Positions 27,376-36,674 of a DNA stretch of 64,000 nucleotides are shown piece after piece. The first letter of the stretch is position 1, and each line of letters begins with the position of its first letter. This DNA is from Segatella copri DSM 18205. GTDB taxonomy: Bacteria; Bacteroidota; Bacteroidia; Bacteroidales; Bacteroidaceae. Made by a program: the position numbers and the translations under genes. The stretch covers positions 2,551,501 to 2,615,500 of the forward strand of contig NZ_CP102288.1 of assembly GCF_025151535.1 (NCBI RefSeq), read 5' to 3'. Below the pieces are notes generated by a model that was not told the origin of the DNA, did no database searches, and worked only from the letters and a program-made list of their open reading frames with translations.

Positions 27376-27418
27376 TTGCATGATTCAAAAATTAGCCGTA
27401 TCTTTGCGGCTAAAGATA
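27376..27418 (+). promoter_or_regulatory. Promoter with palindrome, AAA/PD-(D/E)XK gene
   Basis: TTG at 27376-27378, 20-bp spacer, TATCTTTG at 27399-27406. The box is the left arm of a 20-base palindrome TATCTTTGCGGCTAAAGATA (27399-27418) and is also bracketed by AGCCG/CGGCT, which suggests an operator or RNA hairpin at the transcript start. Confidence 0.6.
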
Positions 27419-27436
27419 GGAATAGGAGAAATTGTT

Positions 27437-29017
27437 ATGGCAAACAATGCATGCAGAAAGCTGCCGGTAGGCATACAGTCTTTCAATAAAATCAGAGAAG
27501 AAGGTTATCTCTATGTAGATAAGAGTGACATCATTTGGAAATTGGCGAACAACGGCAAACAATATAATTACTTGAGCCGTCCTCGCCGATTTGGTAAGTC
27601 TGTGCTTGTTGATACACTCCAGGCTTACTTCGAAGGAAGGAAAGAACTCTTCGAAGGACTGAAAATCATGGATTTGGAGAAGGAATGGAAACAGTACCCG
27701 GTTATTCGATTCGACATGAGCCGAGGGGGAGCGACTGCAAATGAAGTTAAGGCATATCTGGATCGAACTTTTGATGTTTATGAACAATTATATGGCATCC
27801 ATATCAAACCAACAGATTCACTAGGAAACCGCTTCGACCTAATCATTAAAACCGCCTATGAGCAAACAGGGCTCAAGGTTGCCATTCTTATCGATGAGTA
27901 CGACTCTCCTCTCCAGCACTCGTGGAAAACTCCCGAGCATGAGGGTTGCACAGAAGTATATAGAAGTGTATTTTCCATCTTGAAAGCTGATGATGCGTAC
28001 CAACGTTTCGTCTTCATTACGGGTATCACCAAGTTTACGCAGATTTCTCTTTTCTCAGTTCTCAACAACCTGACCAATATCAGTTTCCTTCCTGAATATG
28101 CAGCTATCTGCGGTATTACAGAAGAAGAAATCGGGGAGAACTTCAAGCCGGAACTGGAAAGAATGGCTGAAGTGAACGAGTGGACCTTGCAGCAAACTCA
28201 TGATAACCTGAAGGATTACTACGATGGATACCATTTCAGTCGCAGAAACATGGTGGACATCTACAATCCTTTCAGTCTCCTTAATGCACTCGACGCACAA
28301 GACTTGAGCTGTTTCTGGGTTTCATCAGGAGCAACCTCCATGCTACCTAAGTTTGTGGACAACATGGAACTGCGCTTACGAAATTTCGAAAATTGTCCGA
28401 TTTTACGCAAGACTCTTGAGAGTTCTGATGTCATAAATGGTGGTGCCGAACTCTTTCTCTATCAGACGGGTTACCTTACCATCAAGTCGAGCGATGAATT
28501 TGGCTATTTCTTAGGTTTCCCAAACCAAGAAGTGAAACAGGCTCTTTACGAGGTTGTACTGCCAAGCCTGACCATGAAATCAGAAAGCGATATTATCAGT
28601 CTGCAAGGCAGTCTGTTCCGCCAATTGGGTACCGGGCAAATCGCAGATGCCATGAAAACGTTGAAAGCATTGGTTGCCGATGTGCCTTACAGCAACAAGA
28701 AACTTGCCTCGATGGATATGGAAGAGCGCTACCGTCTCATCATCAGTACTATTCTGAATGCCATCGGTCTGAAAGTGGAGGTAGAGCATATGCTTGCAAC
28801 AGGAAGAATCGACCTCATTGCCCAAACTTCACGCTACATCTACGTGATAGAACTGAAACTGAAAAATAATGGTGGTAAGAAGGCTGCCATCCAGCAGATA
28901 CTGAATAACAAATACCTGGAGCCTTTCCAAGCAGACAAGCGAAAGGTGATAGGCCTCGGCATCGAACTGGACGAGGAAGGAAAAGGGCTATTGGATTGGG
29001 GAATTACTGAAGAATAA
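27437..29017 (+). CDS. AAA-ATPase-like protein with PD-(D/E)XK domain
   Basis: Member of the large Bacteroidetes family with an AAA-ATPase-like N-terminal domain and a PDDEXK nuclease-like C-terminus; function unknown. From MANNACRKLPVGIQSFNKIREEGYLYVDK it has 526 residues. The P-loop region is in LSRPRRFGKSVLVDTLQAYF, then VAILIDEYDSPL (Walker B-like). The C-terminal TGRIDLIAQTSRYIYVIELKL gives the D...ExK core. The start was placed after the promoter. Terminator at 29031-29071. Confidence 0.88.
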   Translation: MANNACRKLPVGIQSFNKIREEGYLYVDKSDIIWKLANNGKQYNYLSRPRRFGKSVLVDTLQAYFEGRKELFEGLKIMDLEKEWKQYPVIRFDMSRGGATANEVKAYLDRTFDVYEQLYGIHIKPTDSLGNRFDLIIKTAYEQTGLKVAILIDEYDSPLQHSWKTPEHEGCTEVYRSVFSILKADDAYQRFVFITGITKFTQISLFSVLNNLTNISFLPEYAAICGITEEEIGENFKPELERMAEVNEWTLQQTHDNLKDYYDGYHFSRRNMVDIYNPFSLLNALDAQDLSCFWVSSGATSMLPKFVDNMELRLRNFENCPILRKTLESSDVINGGAELFLYQTGYLTIKSSDEFGYFLGFPNQEVKQALYEVVLPSLTMKSESDIISLQGSLFRQLGTGQIADAMKTLKALVADVPYSNKKLASMDMEERYRLIISTILNAIGLKVEVEHMLATGRIDLIAQTSRYIYVIELKLKNNGGKKAAIQQILNNKYLEPFQADKRKVIGLGIELDEEGKGLLDWGITEE

Positions 29018-29030
29018 AAACATAGAAGAA

Positions 29031-29071
29031 GAGGGCGTGCAAAGACTATATCTTGCACACCCTCTTTTTTT
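29031..29071. terminator. Bidirectional terminator
   Basis: GAGGGCGTGCAAAGA pairs with TCTTGCACACCCTC (one mismatch), then seven Ts. It lies between the converging ATPase and LytTR regulator genes. Confidence 0.8.
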
Positions 29072-29079
29072 CCATATCC

Positions 29080-29928
29080 CTACAATATCTCCAACTGATC
29101 CTTTACCGCCTTATAACAGCGGCGGGAAACCGTGATTTCCTCATGGTCGAAAGGAGGAGAAAAGATGCAGCGGAGCGTATAATTCTCGATGCAGAGAAGA
29201 TAATCGAGATTGATGATGCAATCCTGACGAACCTGAGCCAGAGAAGGCGACATGGAAAGGATGGTCTTTGCCGTGGCCTGCCTCTTCAATTTATAAACCT
29301 GCCCATTCGACAACTTCAACTGCCAAAGATGAGTAGCCTCATCAAAAGTGCAACTGAACACATCATCGGGCTTCAACATCAATAAACCCGAAATGGTCTG
29401 AATGGCAAGACGCTTGGCTGCTGTTCCCAGCATCCCATTCATTCCCGAAAAATCCTGAGCCTTCTGAGAAGCCAAGACTGATTCAGAAGAACAGGAAGAG
29501 GACTCTGGAACGGAAGAAGCATCTTCATCCACATCATCTCCATCTTTCATTTTCTGCCGGATTCGGTCTACCACCAGTTCAAACTCATCCTGCTGATAAG
29601 GTTTCAACAGGAAATCGAAGGCAGAGGCTCTGAGCGCATCAATCATATACTTATCGAAGGCGCTGTAAAATACTACGATAAGTTCCATCGGAATTTCATC
29701 TCTCAGAGATTGCAACACCTCAAAACCCGTCTGTCCAGGCATTTCAACATCGATGAACAGCACATCGGGCTGTATGCTCATCACCAGATTCTTTGCCGAT
29801 ACCGCCGAAGAGGATGTGGCAATCACCTCAAAATCTTCCAGAGTTGCCAAATCATCCTGCAACCTGTGGATGCTCTGTGGCTCATCATCCACAATCACAA
29901 CCTTGATTTTATCTTGCATTGCTTGCAT
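29080..29928 (-). CDS. LytTR-family response regulator
   Basis: Two-component regulator that binds DNA through a LytTR domain. 282 residues: receiver at about 8-125 with acidic pair VIVDDEPQ and phospho-Asp in PDVLFIDVEMPGQTGFE; a Ser/Glu-rich linker (about 135-165); LytTR at about 180-282 (KPDDVFSCTFDEATHLWQLKL ... QVRQDCIINLDYL). It follows the histidine kinase gene by 33 bases on the same strand, so the two are an operon. Confidence 0.92.
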   Translation of the reverse strand: MQAMQDKIKVVIVDDEPQSIHRLQDDLATLEDFEVIATSSSAVSAKNLVMSIQPDVLFIDVEMPGQTGFEVLQSLRDEIPMELIVVFYSAFDKYMIDALRASAFDFLLKPYQQDEFELVVDRIRQKMKDGDDVDEDASSVPESSSCSSESVLASQKAQDFSGMNGMLGTAAKRLAIQTISGLLMLKPDDVFSCTFDEATHLWQLKLSNGQVYKLKRQATAKTILSMSPSLAQVRQDCIINLDYLLCIENYTLRCIFSPPFDHEEITVSRRCYKAVKDQLEIL

Positions 29929-29961
29929 ATTAGTATGTTTTAAATTCTTATGAAAAGTTTC

Positions 29962-32049
29962 TTACTTAAAGACATTATAATCGTAATTACATGGAACTCC
30001 GATACTTACACATATTCCTCTATTCCTGGTACCACCCTCCTCTTCTGATGTTCCTCTGTTGCTCTGCATCTTGAAAAACATCTTGCGTTCGTTGCTTGCA
30101 TTAAGCATTTCGATGGTACTGTTCAGAATTCTCAATCCGGTTCCCGTACTGGCAGCACAATTTTTCTTTTTCTTGCCAACGGTACCCGAAACTCCACATC
30201 CGTTGTCTGTAACATCTATGCGGAGCATATCGTCCTCAACCCAGATGTTTACATCCAGCAAAGGCTTATCTTCCGTCTCTTTCATTCCCACAAAAGCATG
30301 TTTCAAAGCATTCTCTACAGGAATCTGGATAATCATAGACGGCAGCATGAACTTCATATCCACATCCTTGGCAACATGGAACTGAGGCATCGGAAGGAAC
30401 GGATTGGTTTCATGGCGAAGAGTAGAATAGCTCGTCACCATCTGCAGTTCTTCTTCCAAACTTACTGCCATCTTATCGCAAGAAAGCAAGTAGGCACGCA
30501 GTACCTGTATCAGGAGCTGAAGCGGTTTGACATTAACCCCCTTCGGAAGATTAGAGACAAAGATATTGAGCACATTAAATACAAAATGAGGCGAGAAACG
30601 ATTGCGCACATTCTCCATCTTCAGAGCCATCATCCGGTTCATCTCCTCATGATGCTGATGCTTGCTGCGCATCCATTTGTAACGGATGAAAGCGATGAGA
30701 GCCAACACGCTCATTACCAGCAAGCCGATAATCAGGAGCAAGATGACTCTAAAGGATCTTACCTCTGCTTGCGTGGTGCTAAGGGATAAATCACGGCGAA
30801 CGATGGCCGTATCCTGCTTGAATCTCAATTCATTCTCCTGAACATTCGAAACCATCGTGGCATTACGGAGCGAATCGTCGTACTGATTCATCAGTTTCTG
30901 ATATTGCAGAGCCTTGGCATATTGTCCCTTGCGCTCACAAAGAGCCGCCAGTCCCTTATGATAAAGGTAAAGATAATTAGGCGACATCTTGGAGAGATCG
31001 TATGGCTTGTTCAAAATCTCAGTAGCCTTCGCCAGACTATCCTGCTTCAGAGCCAGAGATGCATTCAATCCATCCACATAGAATTGCACATCGCTCTGCA
31101 TGGAGGGCTGGGCAAAGAAGAATTTCGTGGTAAGAGTCAGATATTTCTGTGCAGAATCCAACCGGTTGAGTTCCAGATAAGTCTGCCCGAGATTAGCATC
31201 AACAATAGCCGTCGCCAGGGGCTGTTCCATCTGCCGTGTAGCCTTTTGAGCCTTCAGAAAGCATTTCAGAGCCTCAGCCGGTTTTTCCTGACTGCTGTAC
31301 ACATTTCCCCAACTGTTGTAAAAGAAATGAACATCTTTCGGATTCTTTGGCGGATACAGGCGTTCAGCCTTCTGGAAATAATGATGCGCCAGCTGATAGT
31401 TCTGCAAATCATTATAAACCTGTCCCAGTCCTGAGAGAATACTATTCTGGGCTTCATGCTGATTCAGAGAATCTGCCAGGAAATAGGCACGGCGGTACCA
31501 GGAAGAAGCATCCGCCAGCTTACCCATCTGTCTTGACGCATCGGCAATATTGATACATACATCAATCGCCTCGCCGCAACTGTCAAGGTTCATGATTTCA
31601 TGATAAGCTTTCTCATAATAAATTAAAGCCTCCTTCCTCTTGCCGGAAACCAGTAAAAGTATGCCTTGCAGATTATCAGCATAAGAAAGAATTCTGTTGT
31701 CAGGAGTTTGTTTGCAATAAGCGTTAACCGAATCTATCAACAACTGGCATTGGACATCAGCCCCCTTCATATAATAACATTTAGCTATTAATAATTTTTT
31801 CCATTGATCGCTTTTATCGGGATTACCTTCACATTTGAAATTTCTTATCAGCATGATCATCGAATCAGGATGACTCTGCATGAGAGATTGGTGACCGGAC
31901 ACAAATTCATCGATATCTTTATGCCACAACTCATCATCCTTCTGCCGATGAGAACAAGCGGCAAGCAACAGCATAAGAGCGAATATGCACAGAAGGCACA
32001 GTCCGTTCTTAATCTGCATCGTCTTTATCTTTCTATATACGCTTACCAT
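29962..32049 (-). CDS. TPR-containing LytS-type sensor histidine kinase
   Basis: Sensor partner of the LytTR regulator. 695 residues. The N-terminus is hydrophobic with a lipobox-like LLLAACSHRQ, so the sensor part may be a lipid-anchored or exported segment. About residues 60-420 are tetratricopeptide repeats (YYEKAYHEI, AHHYFQKAERLY, YLTLTTKFF). One membrane helix at about 435-455 (VILLLIIGLLVMSVLALIAF) follows, then a His_kinase domain with NRFSPHFVFNVLNIF (phospho-His) and an ATPase with VTDNGCGVSG and GTGLRILNSTIEML. An alternative start is MQIKNGLCLL, 10 codons later. Confidence 0.9.
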   Translation of the reverse strand: MVSVYRKIKTMQIKNGLCLLCIFALMLLLAACSHRQKDDELWHKDIDEFVSGHQSLMQSHPDSMIMLIRNFKCEGNPDKSDQWKKLLIAKCYYMKGADVQCQLLIDSVNAYCKQTPDNRILSYADNLQGILLLVSGKRKEALIYYEKAYHEIMNLDSCGEAIDVCINIADASRQMGKLADASSWYRRAYFLADSLNQHEAQNSILSGLGQVYNDLQNYQLAHHYFQKAERLYPPKNPKDVHFFYNSWGNVYSSQEKPAEALKCFLKAQKATRQMEQPLATAIVDANLGQTYLELNRLDSAQKYLTLTTKFFFAQPSMQSDVQFYVDGLNASLALKQDSLAKATEILNKPYDLSKMSPNYLYLYHKGLAALCERKGQYAKALQYQKLMNQYDDSLRNATMVSNVQENELRFKQDTAIVRRDLSLSTTQAEVRSFRVILLLIIGLLVMSVLALIAFIRYKWMRSKHQHHEEMNRMMALKMENVRNRFSPHFVFNVLNIFVSNLPKGVNVKPLQLLIQVLRAYLLSCDKMAVSLEEELQMVTSYSTLRHETNPFLPMPQFHVAKDVDMKFMLPSMIIQIPVENALKHAFVGMKETEDKPLLDVNIWVEDDMLRIDVTDNGCGVSGTVGKKKKNCAASTGTGLRILNSTIEMLNASNERKMFFKMQSNRGTSEEEGGTRNRGICVSIGVPCNYDYNVFK

Positions 32050-32174
32050 GATAGACTATTTAAATGAATTTATGTTTCTGTTGCGAAAGTACAACAAAAA
32101 ATCCAAATAGACAAAAAAATAACTGAAAAACTCATTTTTTATATAAAATATGAACTAAAACGCGTTTAAATGTG

Positions 32175-32182
32175 TATCTTTG
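32175..32182 (+). promoter_or_regulatory. -7 promoter box of the RluA-type gene
   Basis: TATCTTTG. It lies inside the longest reading frame and therefore excludes the ATG at 32172. Confidence 0.55.
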
Positions 32183-32225
32183 TAGCATGGAAATGCATTT
32201 ATTCAAAAATATAGAACTAAATAAT

Positions 32226-33857
32226 ATGCCTGAAAGGATGAACAATCCATTCAGCTACGAACCTCATCCGCTCTGCATCGAAGCATGCAGGGAGCTGCAG
32301 GATGAACTCTCACAGCGAAACGACTGGCGGGAGGAAATAGACCGTGGAAAGATGTTCGGCGTACTTATCGTAGAAGCCGACAACAGTAAGATTGGCTATC
32401 TGAGAGCTTATAGCGGACAGATTGGCGGCAGAAGCGACTGGGAAGGTTTTGTGCCAGCCGTGTTCGATTATCTCCAACCCGACGGATATTTTAAGGTACA
32501 TGAGGCTGAGATTTCGGAAATGAACCAGCAAATCAGACAGTTTGAAGCCAACGAAACCCTGATAAAGGCGAAAAACCTGATTGATGATTTGCAGCAAAAG
32601 CGCCAGGAAGTTATCGCAAACTATCAGACAAAGATAAAAGAAGCAAAGGAAAAGCGAGATGCAAGGCGCCAGGAAGCCCTTTCGGCAGGAACGCCCCTGA
32701 GCGAGGAAGAGGAGAAAGCGATGATAAAAGAGAGCCAGTTTATGAAGGCAGAACTGAAGAGGCAGAAAAAGTCGATAAACGAAAAGACGGCATACGAAAC
32801 GCTATATGAAAACTACGAAAAGGATTTGAAAAGTGCGAAACAGCTCCGCAAACAGTTATCTGAAGAACTTCAGCAATGGCTGTTTTCGAAATTCCAGATG
32901 CTGAATGCGGAAGGAGAAAGCAAGGACCTGCTGGAGATTTTCAAGGACGAGGCGGTTAAGATTCCACCTGCCGGAAGTGGAGAATGCTGCGAGCCGAAAC
33001 TCCTGCAATACGCTTACCAGCATGGCTACAAGCCTCTGCAGATGGCGATGTTCTGGTGGGGAGAGAGTCCAAAAGAAGAAATCAGACATCATCTTCAGTT
33101 TTATCCTGCCTGCAACGGAAAATGCAAACCGATACTACATTGGATGCTGCCTAAAACAGTCTTTGAAACCCAACAGACCGAAACTACTATATATAATAAG
33201 GTGGAAACGCTCTACGAAGACCGTGAACTGGCAGTCATCTATAAGCCCGAAGGTTTACTCTCGGTTCCGGGGAAAGATGCAGCCCAGCCTTCCGTCTACG
33301 CTCTGATGCGCAGAAAATATCAGGAAGCTACCGGTCCGCTCATCGTCCATCGTCTGGACATGGCAACAAGCGGACTGATGATTATTGCCAAGACCGAGTT
33401 TGCCTATCATCGCCTGCAGAAGGAGTTTCTGAATCATCGGGTTCAGAAGAAGTATGTAGCCATCGTTTGCGGAAAAGACAAGGAATCGTGCAACCGGATT
33501 CTGAAAGAAGCTGAAGGCGGAAGAGGTTACATCTCGCTCCCCCTGATAGCAGATTTCCTAGACCGTCCACGACAGATGGTAAACCGCGAACAGGGCAAGG
33601 AAGCCATTACAGAATACGAGGTTCTAGAGCGTATAGACGATACCCATCTTCGCCTAGCGCTCTATCCGAAAACGGGCAGAACGCACCAGCTGAGAGTGCA
33701 TTGTGCTCATCAGGAAGGTCTGAATGCCCCTATCATCGGCGATCCGCTCTACGGCAACGAGCCGGCAACAAGACTGCATCTTCATGCAGAGGAAATCACA
33801 TTTGAGCACCCGATGACAGGAAAGAAGATGACTGTAACAAGAAAGGCTGATTTCTAA
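32226..33857 (+). CDS. RluA-family pseudouridine synthase, long form
   Basis: Isomerises uridine to pseudouridine in rRNA or tRNA. Using MPERMNNPFSYEPHPLC (32226) as start it has 543 residues; ATGs at 32187 and 32193 are alternatives close to the transcription start. Residues 1-310 form a Bacteroidetes-type extension with a long coiled coil (about 100-225, Lys/Glu/Gln-rich) and HLQFYPACNGKCKPIL. The catalytic domain (about 330-543) has GLLSVPGKD and the catalytic Asp in PLIVHRLDMATSGLMIIAK. The target base is unknown. Confidence 0.88.
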   Translation: MPERMNNPFSYEPHPLCIEACRELQDELSQRNDWREEIDRGKMFGVLIVEADNSKIGYLRAYSGQIGGRSDWEGFVPAVFDYLQPDGYFKVHEAEISEMNQQIRQFEANETLIKAKNLIDDLQQKRQEVIANYQTKIKEAKEKRDARRQEALSAGTPLSEEEEKAMIKESQFMKAELKRQKKSINEKTAYETLYENYEKDLKSAKQLRKQLSEELQQWLFSKFQMLNAEGESKDLLEIFKDEAVKIPPAGSGECCEPKLLQYAYQHGYKPLQMAMFWWGESPKEEIRHHLQFYPACNGKCKPILHWMLPKTVFETQQTETTIYNKVETLYEDRELAVIYKPEGLLSVPGKDAAQPSVYALMRRKYQEATGPLIVHRLDMATSGLMIIAKTEFAYHRLQKEFLNHRVQKKYVAIVCGKDKESCNRILKEAEGGRGYISLPLIADFLDRPRQMVNREQGKEAITEYEVLERIDDTHLRLALYPKTGRTHQLRVHCAHQEGLNAPIIGDPLYGNEPATRLHLHAEEITFEHPMTGKKMTVTRKADF

Positions 33858-33875
33858 CCGAAACCAGCCTTTCTT
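33839..33875. terminator. Bidirectional terminator overlapping a stop codon
   Basis: AAGAAAGGCTG / CAGCCTTTCTT perfect 11-base arms. The 5' arm is in the last codons of the RluA-type gene; the AspT-family gene ends 51 bases further on. Confidence 0.7.
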
Positions 33876-33925
33876 CATATCTGCGGATGACAGAATCCGC
33901 AGAAACAGATGAAAACATCGTAACA

Positions 33926-35584
33926 TCAGACAAAGAACATCACGATAACCTGAGCTATCACCACTCTGATAAACATGCCGAGCGGATAAACCGTAGCATA
34001 ACTGATACTTGGCGTATCGCCATCCAGCGTCTCGTTGGCGTAAGTAAGCGCCATCGGATTCGCCATACTTCCACAGAGGATTCCGCAGATACTGCCGAAG
34101 TCATACTTCTTGGACTTCAGGATGATGAGACCTACAATAACCACAGGCACAACCGTGATAAGGAAACCGATGCCTACCCACATCAAACCTTCCGGACGGA
34201 CTACCGTCTCGAAGAACTGTCCACCAGCCGCCAATCCCAGACAACCGAGATAGAGGGCAAGACCCAGTTCTCGCAGCATCAGACCCGCACTTCGCGTCAT
34301 GTAAGAGATGAAATGCACACGAGGCCCCAGCGCACCAATCAGAATACCCATCACGATAGGACCGCCGGCAATACCCAGACGCACAGGAGCCGTCATTCCA
34401 GGAATATCCAGAGGAATGGTTCCTACGGCAAGACCGAGAATGATTCCGAGGAAGATAGCGCCGAGGTTCGGCTCATTCAGGGTCTTTACGGCATTACCCA
34501 GAAACTGCTCTACATGGTCGATACTCGTAGGGTCGCCAACTACCGTCAGTCGGTCTCCGTACTGCAGACGGAGGTCATCTGTAGCAAGCAGACGGATATC
34601 ACCACGAAGCACACGGCTCACATTCACGCCATAAGAATTTCGCATCTGCAGACTGCCCAGGCGCTTGCCGTTCAGTCCCGGACGGGTAACAACGATAATA
34701 CGGCTTTCTACCTTCGCATCAATCGCATTCCAGTCTACCTTATCATTATTCCACTCCTTATCCACCTTCTTTCCGAAGAGAATCTGCATCGCCGAGACCT
34801 CTTCCTTATTGGTAACCACGAGCACATTATCATTCGTATGAAGTACCGTATCAGCCTGAGGAACTATCACCTGGTCGCCTCTCCACACACGGGAGATGAT
34901 GAACTTGCGATGCGTCATCATCGTAATCTCTGCTATGGTATTGCCGTTCAGGGCAGGATTCACGATTACATATTGTCCGATAGACGTATGGTCGTCATCA
35001 TCATTATTGCGAATCTCCAGATCTTCCGGTTTCACAAAGAGTTTGCGCAAGAGCATCATCGCCAGGATAACGCCCACAACACCCAACGGATAAGTAACGG
35101 CACAGCCCAGAGCCGCACCTTCGCTAGGCAAGCCCAACTGCTGTAACGCCTGCTGGGCAGCACCAAGGGCAGGCGTATTGGTTGTGGCGCCACACAGGAT
35201 GCCCATCATATCAGGCAGACTGATTGGCAAAATCCAGCACAAGCCGAGCGAGAACAAGGTTCCCACCAGGATGACAGCCAGACTCCAGAGATTGAGCGAA
35301 ATGCCTTCGTGACGCATCGAACCGAAGAAGTTAGGACCCACATAAAGACCCAGCACATACACAAACATGGTAAGGCCGAAGCTTTCTGCAAACTCCAGCA
35401 TGTTCTGGTCAATAGAGATTCCTAGATGCCCCGCTATAATACCCACGAAGAATACGAAGGCTATGCCAAGAGAGATTCCTTTGACATGAATCTTGCCGAG
35501 AGCAAGACCCAAAGTACAAATCAAAGACAGGATGACGATGCCTTGCACCGCCGAATGCACGTTGATTAAATTATCAAACCACAT
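33926..35584 (-). CDS. AspT/YidE-family membrane transporter
   Basis: Putative exchanger of the aspartate:alanine exchanger family; inner membrane. 552 residues: about five N-terminal helices (VQGIVILSLICTLGLALGKI ...), two central TrkA-C (RCK_C) domains at about 205-370 (GNTIAEITMMTHRKFIIS and RLGSLQMRNSYGVNVSRVLRGD), and about six C-terminal helices with GNAVKTLNEPNLGAIFLGI and CGSMANPMALTYAN. The substrate is unknown. Divergent promoter pair with the PfkB gene. Confidence 0.9.
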   Translation of the reverse strand: MWFDNLINVHSAVQGIVILSLICTLGLALGKIHVKGISLGIAFVFFVGIIAGHLGISIDQNMLEFAESFGLTMFVYVLGLYVGPNFFGSMRHEGISLNLWSLAVILVGTLFSLGLCWILPISLPDMMGILCGATTNTPALGAAQQALQQLGLPSEGAALGCAVTYPLGVVGVILAMMLLRKLFVKPEDLEIRNNDDDDHTSIGQYVIVNPALNGNTIAEITMMTHRKFIISRVWRGDQVIVPQADTVLHTNDNVLVVTNKEEVSAMQILFGKKVDKEWNNDKVDWNAIDAKVESRIIVVTRPGLNGKRLGSLQMRNSYGVNVSRVLRGDIRLLATDDLRLQYGDRLTVVGDPTSIDHVEQFLGNAVKTLNEPNLGAIFLGIILGLAVGTIPLDIPGMTAPVRLGIAGGPIVMGILIGALGPRVHFISYMTRSAGLMLRELGLALYLGCLGLAAGGQFFETVVRPEGLMWVGIGFLITVVPVVIVGLIILKSKKYDFGSICGILCGSMANPMALTYANETLDGDTPSISYATVYPLGMFIRVVIAQVIVMFFV

Positions 35585-35639
35585 AATGTTTCTTTATATC
35601 TATTCTAGATAATATTAAAAAAATTGCTTTTTCTCGATG

Positions 35640-35670
35640 CAAAGGTACATTAAAAAGCGAACAAAACAAA
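35640..35670 (-). promoter_or_regulatory. Promoter of the AspT-family gene
   Basis: TACCTTTG (35640-35647) and TTTG (35667-35670) on the minus strand, spacer 19 bp. Confidence 0.7.
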
Positions 35671-35686
35671 ATAATTCCCATTTTTT

Positions 35687-35717
35687 TTTGTATTATTCTC
35701 GATTTGCAGTACCTTTG
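35687..35717 (+). promoter_or_regulatory. Promoter of the PfkB-family gene
   Basis: TTTG (35687-35690), 19-bp spacer, TACCTTTG (35710-35717). The two divergent -33 boxes are only 16 bp apart. Confidence 0.7.
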
Positions 35718-35738
35718 CATCCGCAAAATGTAATAAAA

Positions 35739-36608
35739 ATGAAAGATATTTGTTGTATTGGGCACGTAACAAAGGATAAAATCGTGACCCCGAGCAGTAC
35801 AGTTTACATGGCTGGCGGCACCTCTTTTTATTTTGCCTACGCCATCAACCAATTGCCAAAGGATGTAAGTTTCTCGCTCATTACGGCGATGGATCCTACC
35901 GAGAAGGAACCGGTTGAAAAGATGCTCAAGGCTGGAATAGACGTCACCTTGAACCCATCGCGCAATACGGTTTTCTTCGAGAATATCTATGGCGATAATC
36001 CTAACGACCGTAAGCAGCGTGTGCTTGCCAAGGCAGATCCTTTCACCATCCAGCAGCTGGAGCATGTAGAGGCCAAGGTCTTCCACCTGGGCAGTCTGCT
36101 GAGCGATGATTTCTCGCCAGAAGTGGTTGCCTTTCTTGCCAAGAAGGGAAAAGTTTCCATCGATGTGCAGGGATATCTGCGCGAGGTGAGAGACGAGAAA
36201 GTTTACGCCATCGACTGGAAGGACAAGCTCGATGTGCTCAAGAACACCTATTATCTGAAGGTGAACGAGACCGAGATGGAGACCATTACCGGGCTGAAGG
36301 ACCCGAAGGAAGCCGCCAAGCTGATTCATGCCTGGGGCGTAGCCGAAGTGATCATCACCCTGGGTAGTGAGGGTTCGCTGGTTTATGTAGATGATACGTT
36401 CTACGACATTCCAGCCTATCCTCCTCATGAAGTAGTAGATGCTACCGGATGCGGCGATACCTATTCGGCAGGCTATCTCTACAAGCGCCTGCAGGGAGCC
36501 AATCCGGTAGAAGCCGGCAAGTTTGCGGCAGCCATGTGTACCATCAAACTGGAGCACAACGGACCATTCAACCGCACCATCCAGGACGTAGGACGCGTTA
36601 TGAAATAA
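35739..36608 (+). CDS. PfkB-family carbohydrate/nucleoside kinase
   Basis: Ribokinase-fold kinase, cytosolic. From MKDICCIGHVTKDKIVTP it has 289 residues. The substrate-side MAGGTSFYFAYAINQL and the C-terminal PfkB signature HEVVDATGCGDTYSAGYL with catalytic Asp are visible, as is VIITLGSEGSLVYVDD. The exact sugar or nucleoside is not evident. The start was chosen after the promoter. It is followed after 66 bases by the helicase gene, which has its own -7 box. Confidence 0.88.
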   Translation: MKDICCIGHVTKDKIVTPSSTVYMAGGTSFYFAYAINQLPKDVSFSLITAMDPTEKEPVEKMLKAGIDVTLNPSRNTVFFENIYGDNPNDRKQRVLAKADPFTIQQLEHVEAKVFHLGSLLSDDFSPEVVAFLAKKGKVSIDVQGYLREVRDEKVYAIDWKDKLDVLKNTYYLKVNETEMETITGLKDPKEAAKLIHAWGVAEVIITLGSEGSLVYVDDTFYDIPAYPPHEVVDATGCGDTYSAGYLYKRLQGANPVEAGKFAAAMCTIKLEHNGPFNRTIQDVGRVMK

Positions 36609-36657
36609 ATTTTAGATAATTTATCCTATTATCTTCTTATTTTTGCCTAAATTGGTG

Positions 36658-36665
36658 TAACTTTG
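36658..36665 (+). promoter_or_regulatory. -7 promoter box of the helicase gene
   Basis: TAACTTTG; the ATG at 36675 follows only 9 bases later, so the mRNA may be nearly leaderless. Confidence 0.5.
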
Positions 36666-36674
36666 CATTCAATT

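Noticed and set aside
33887..35146. 419-codon plus-strand frame across the AspT-family gene
   Set aside because: Shadow frame with Arg/His/Thr-rich low-complexity content; the minus frame has clear membrane helices and TrkA-C domains.
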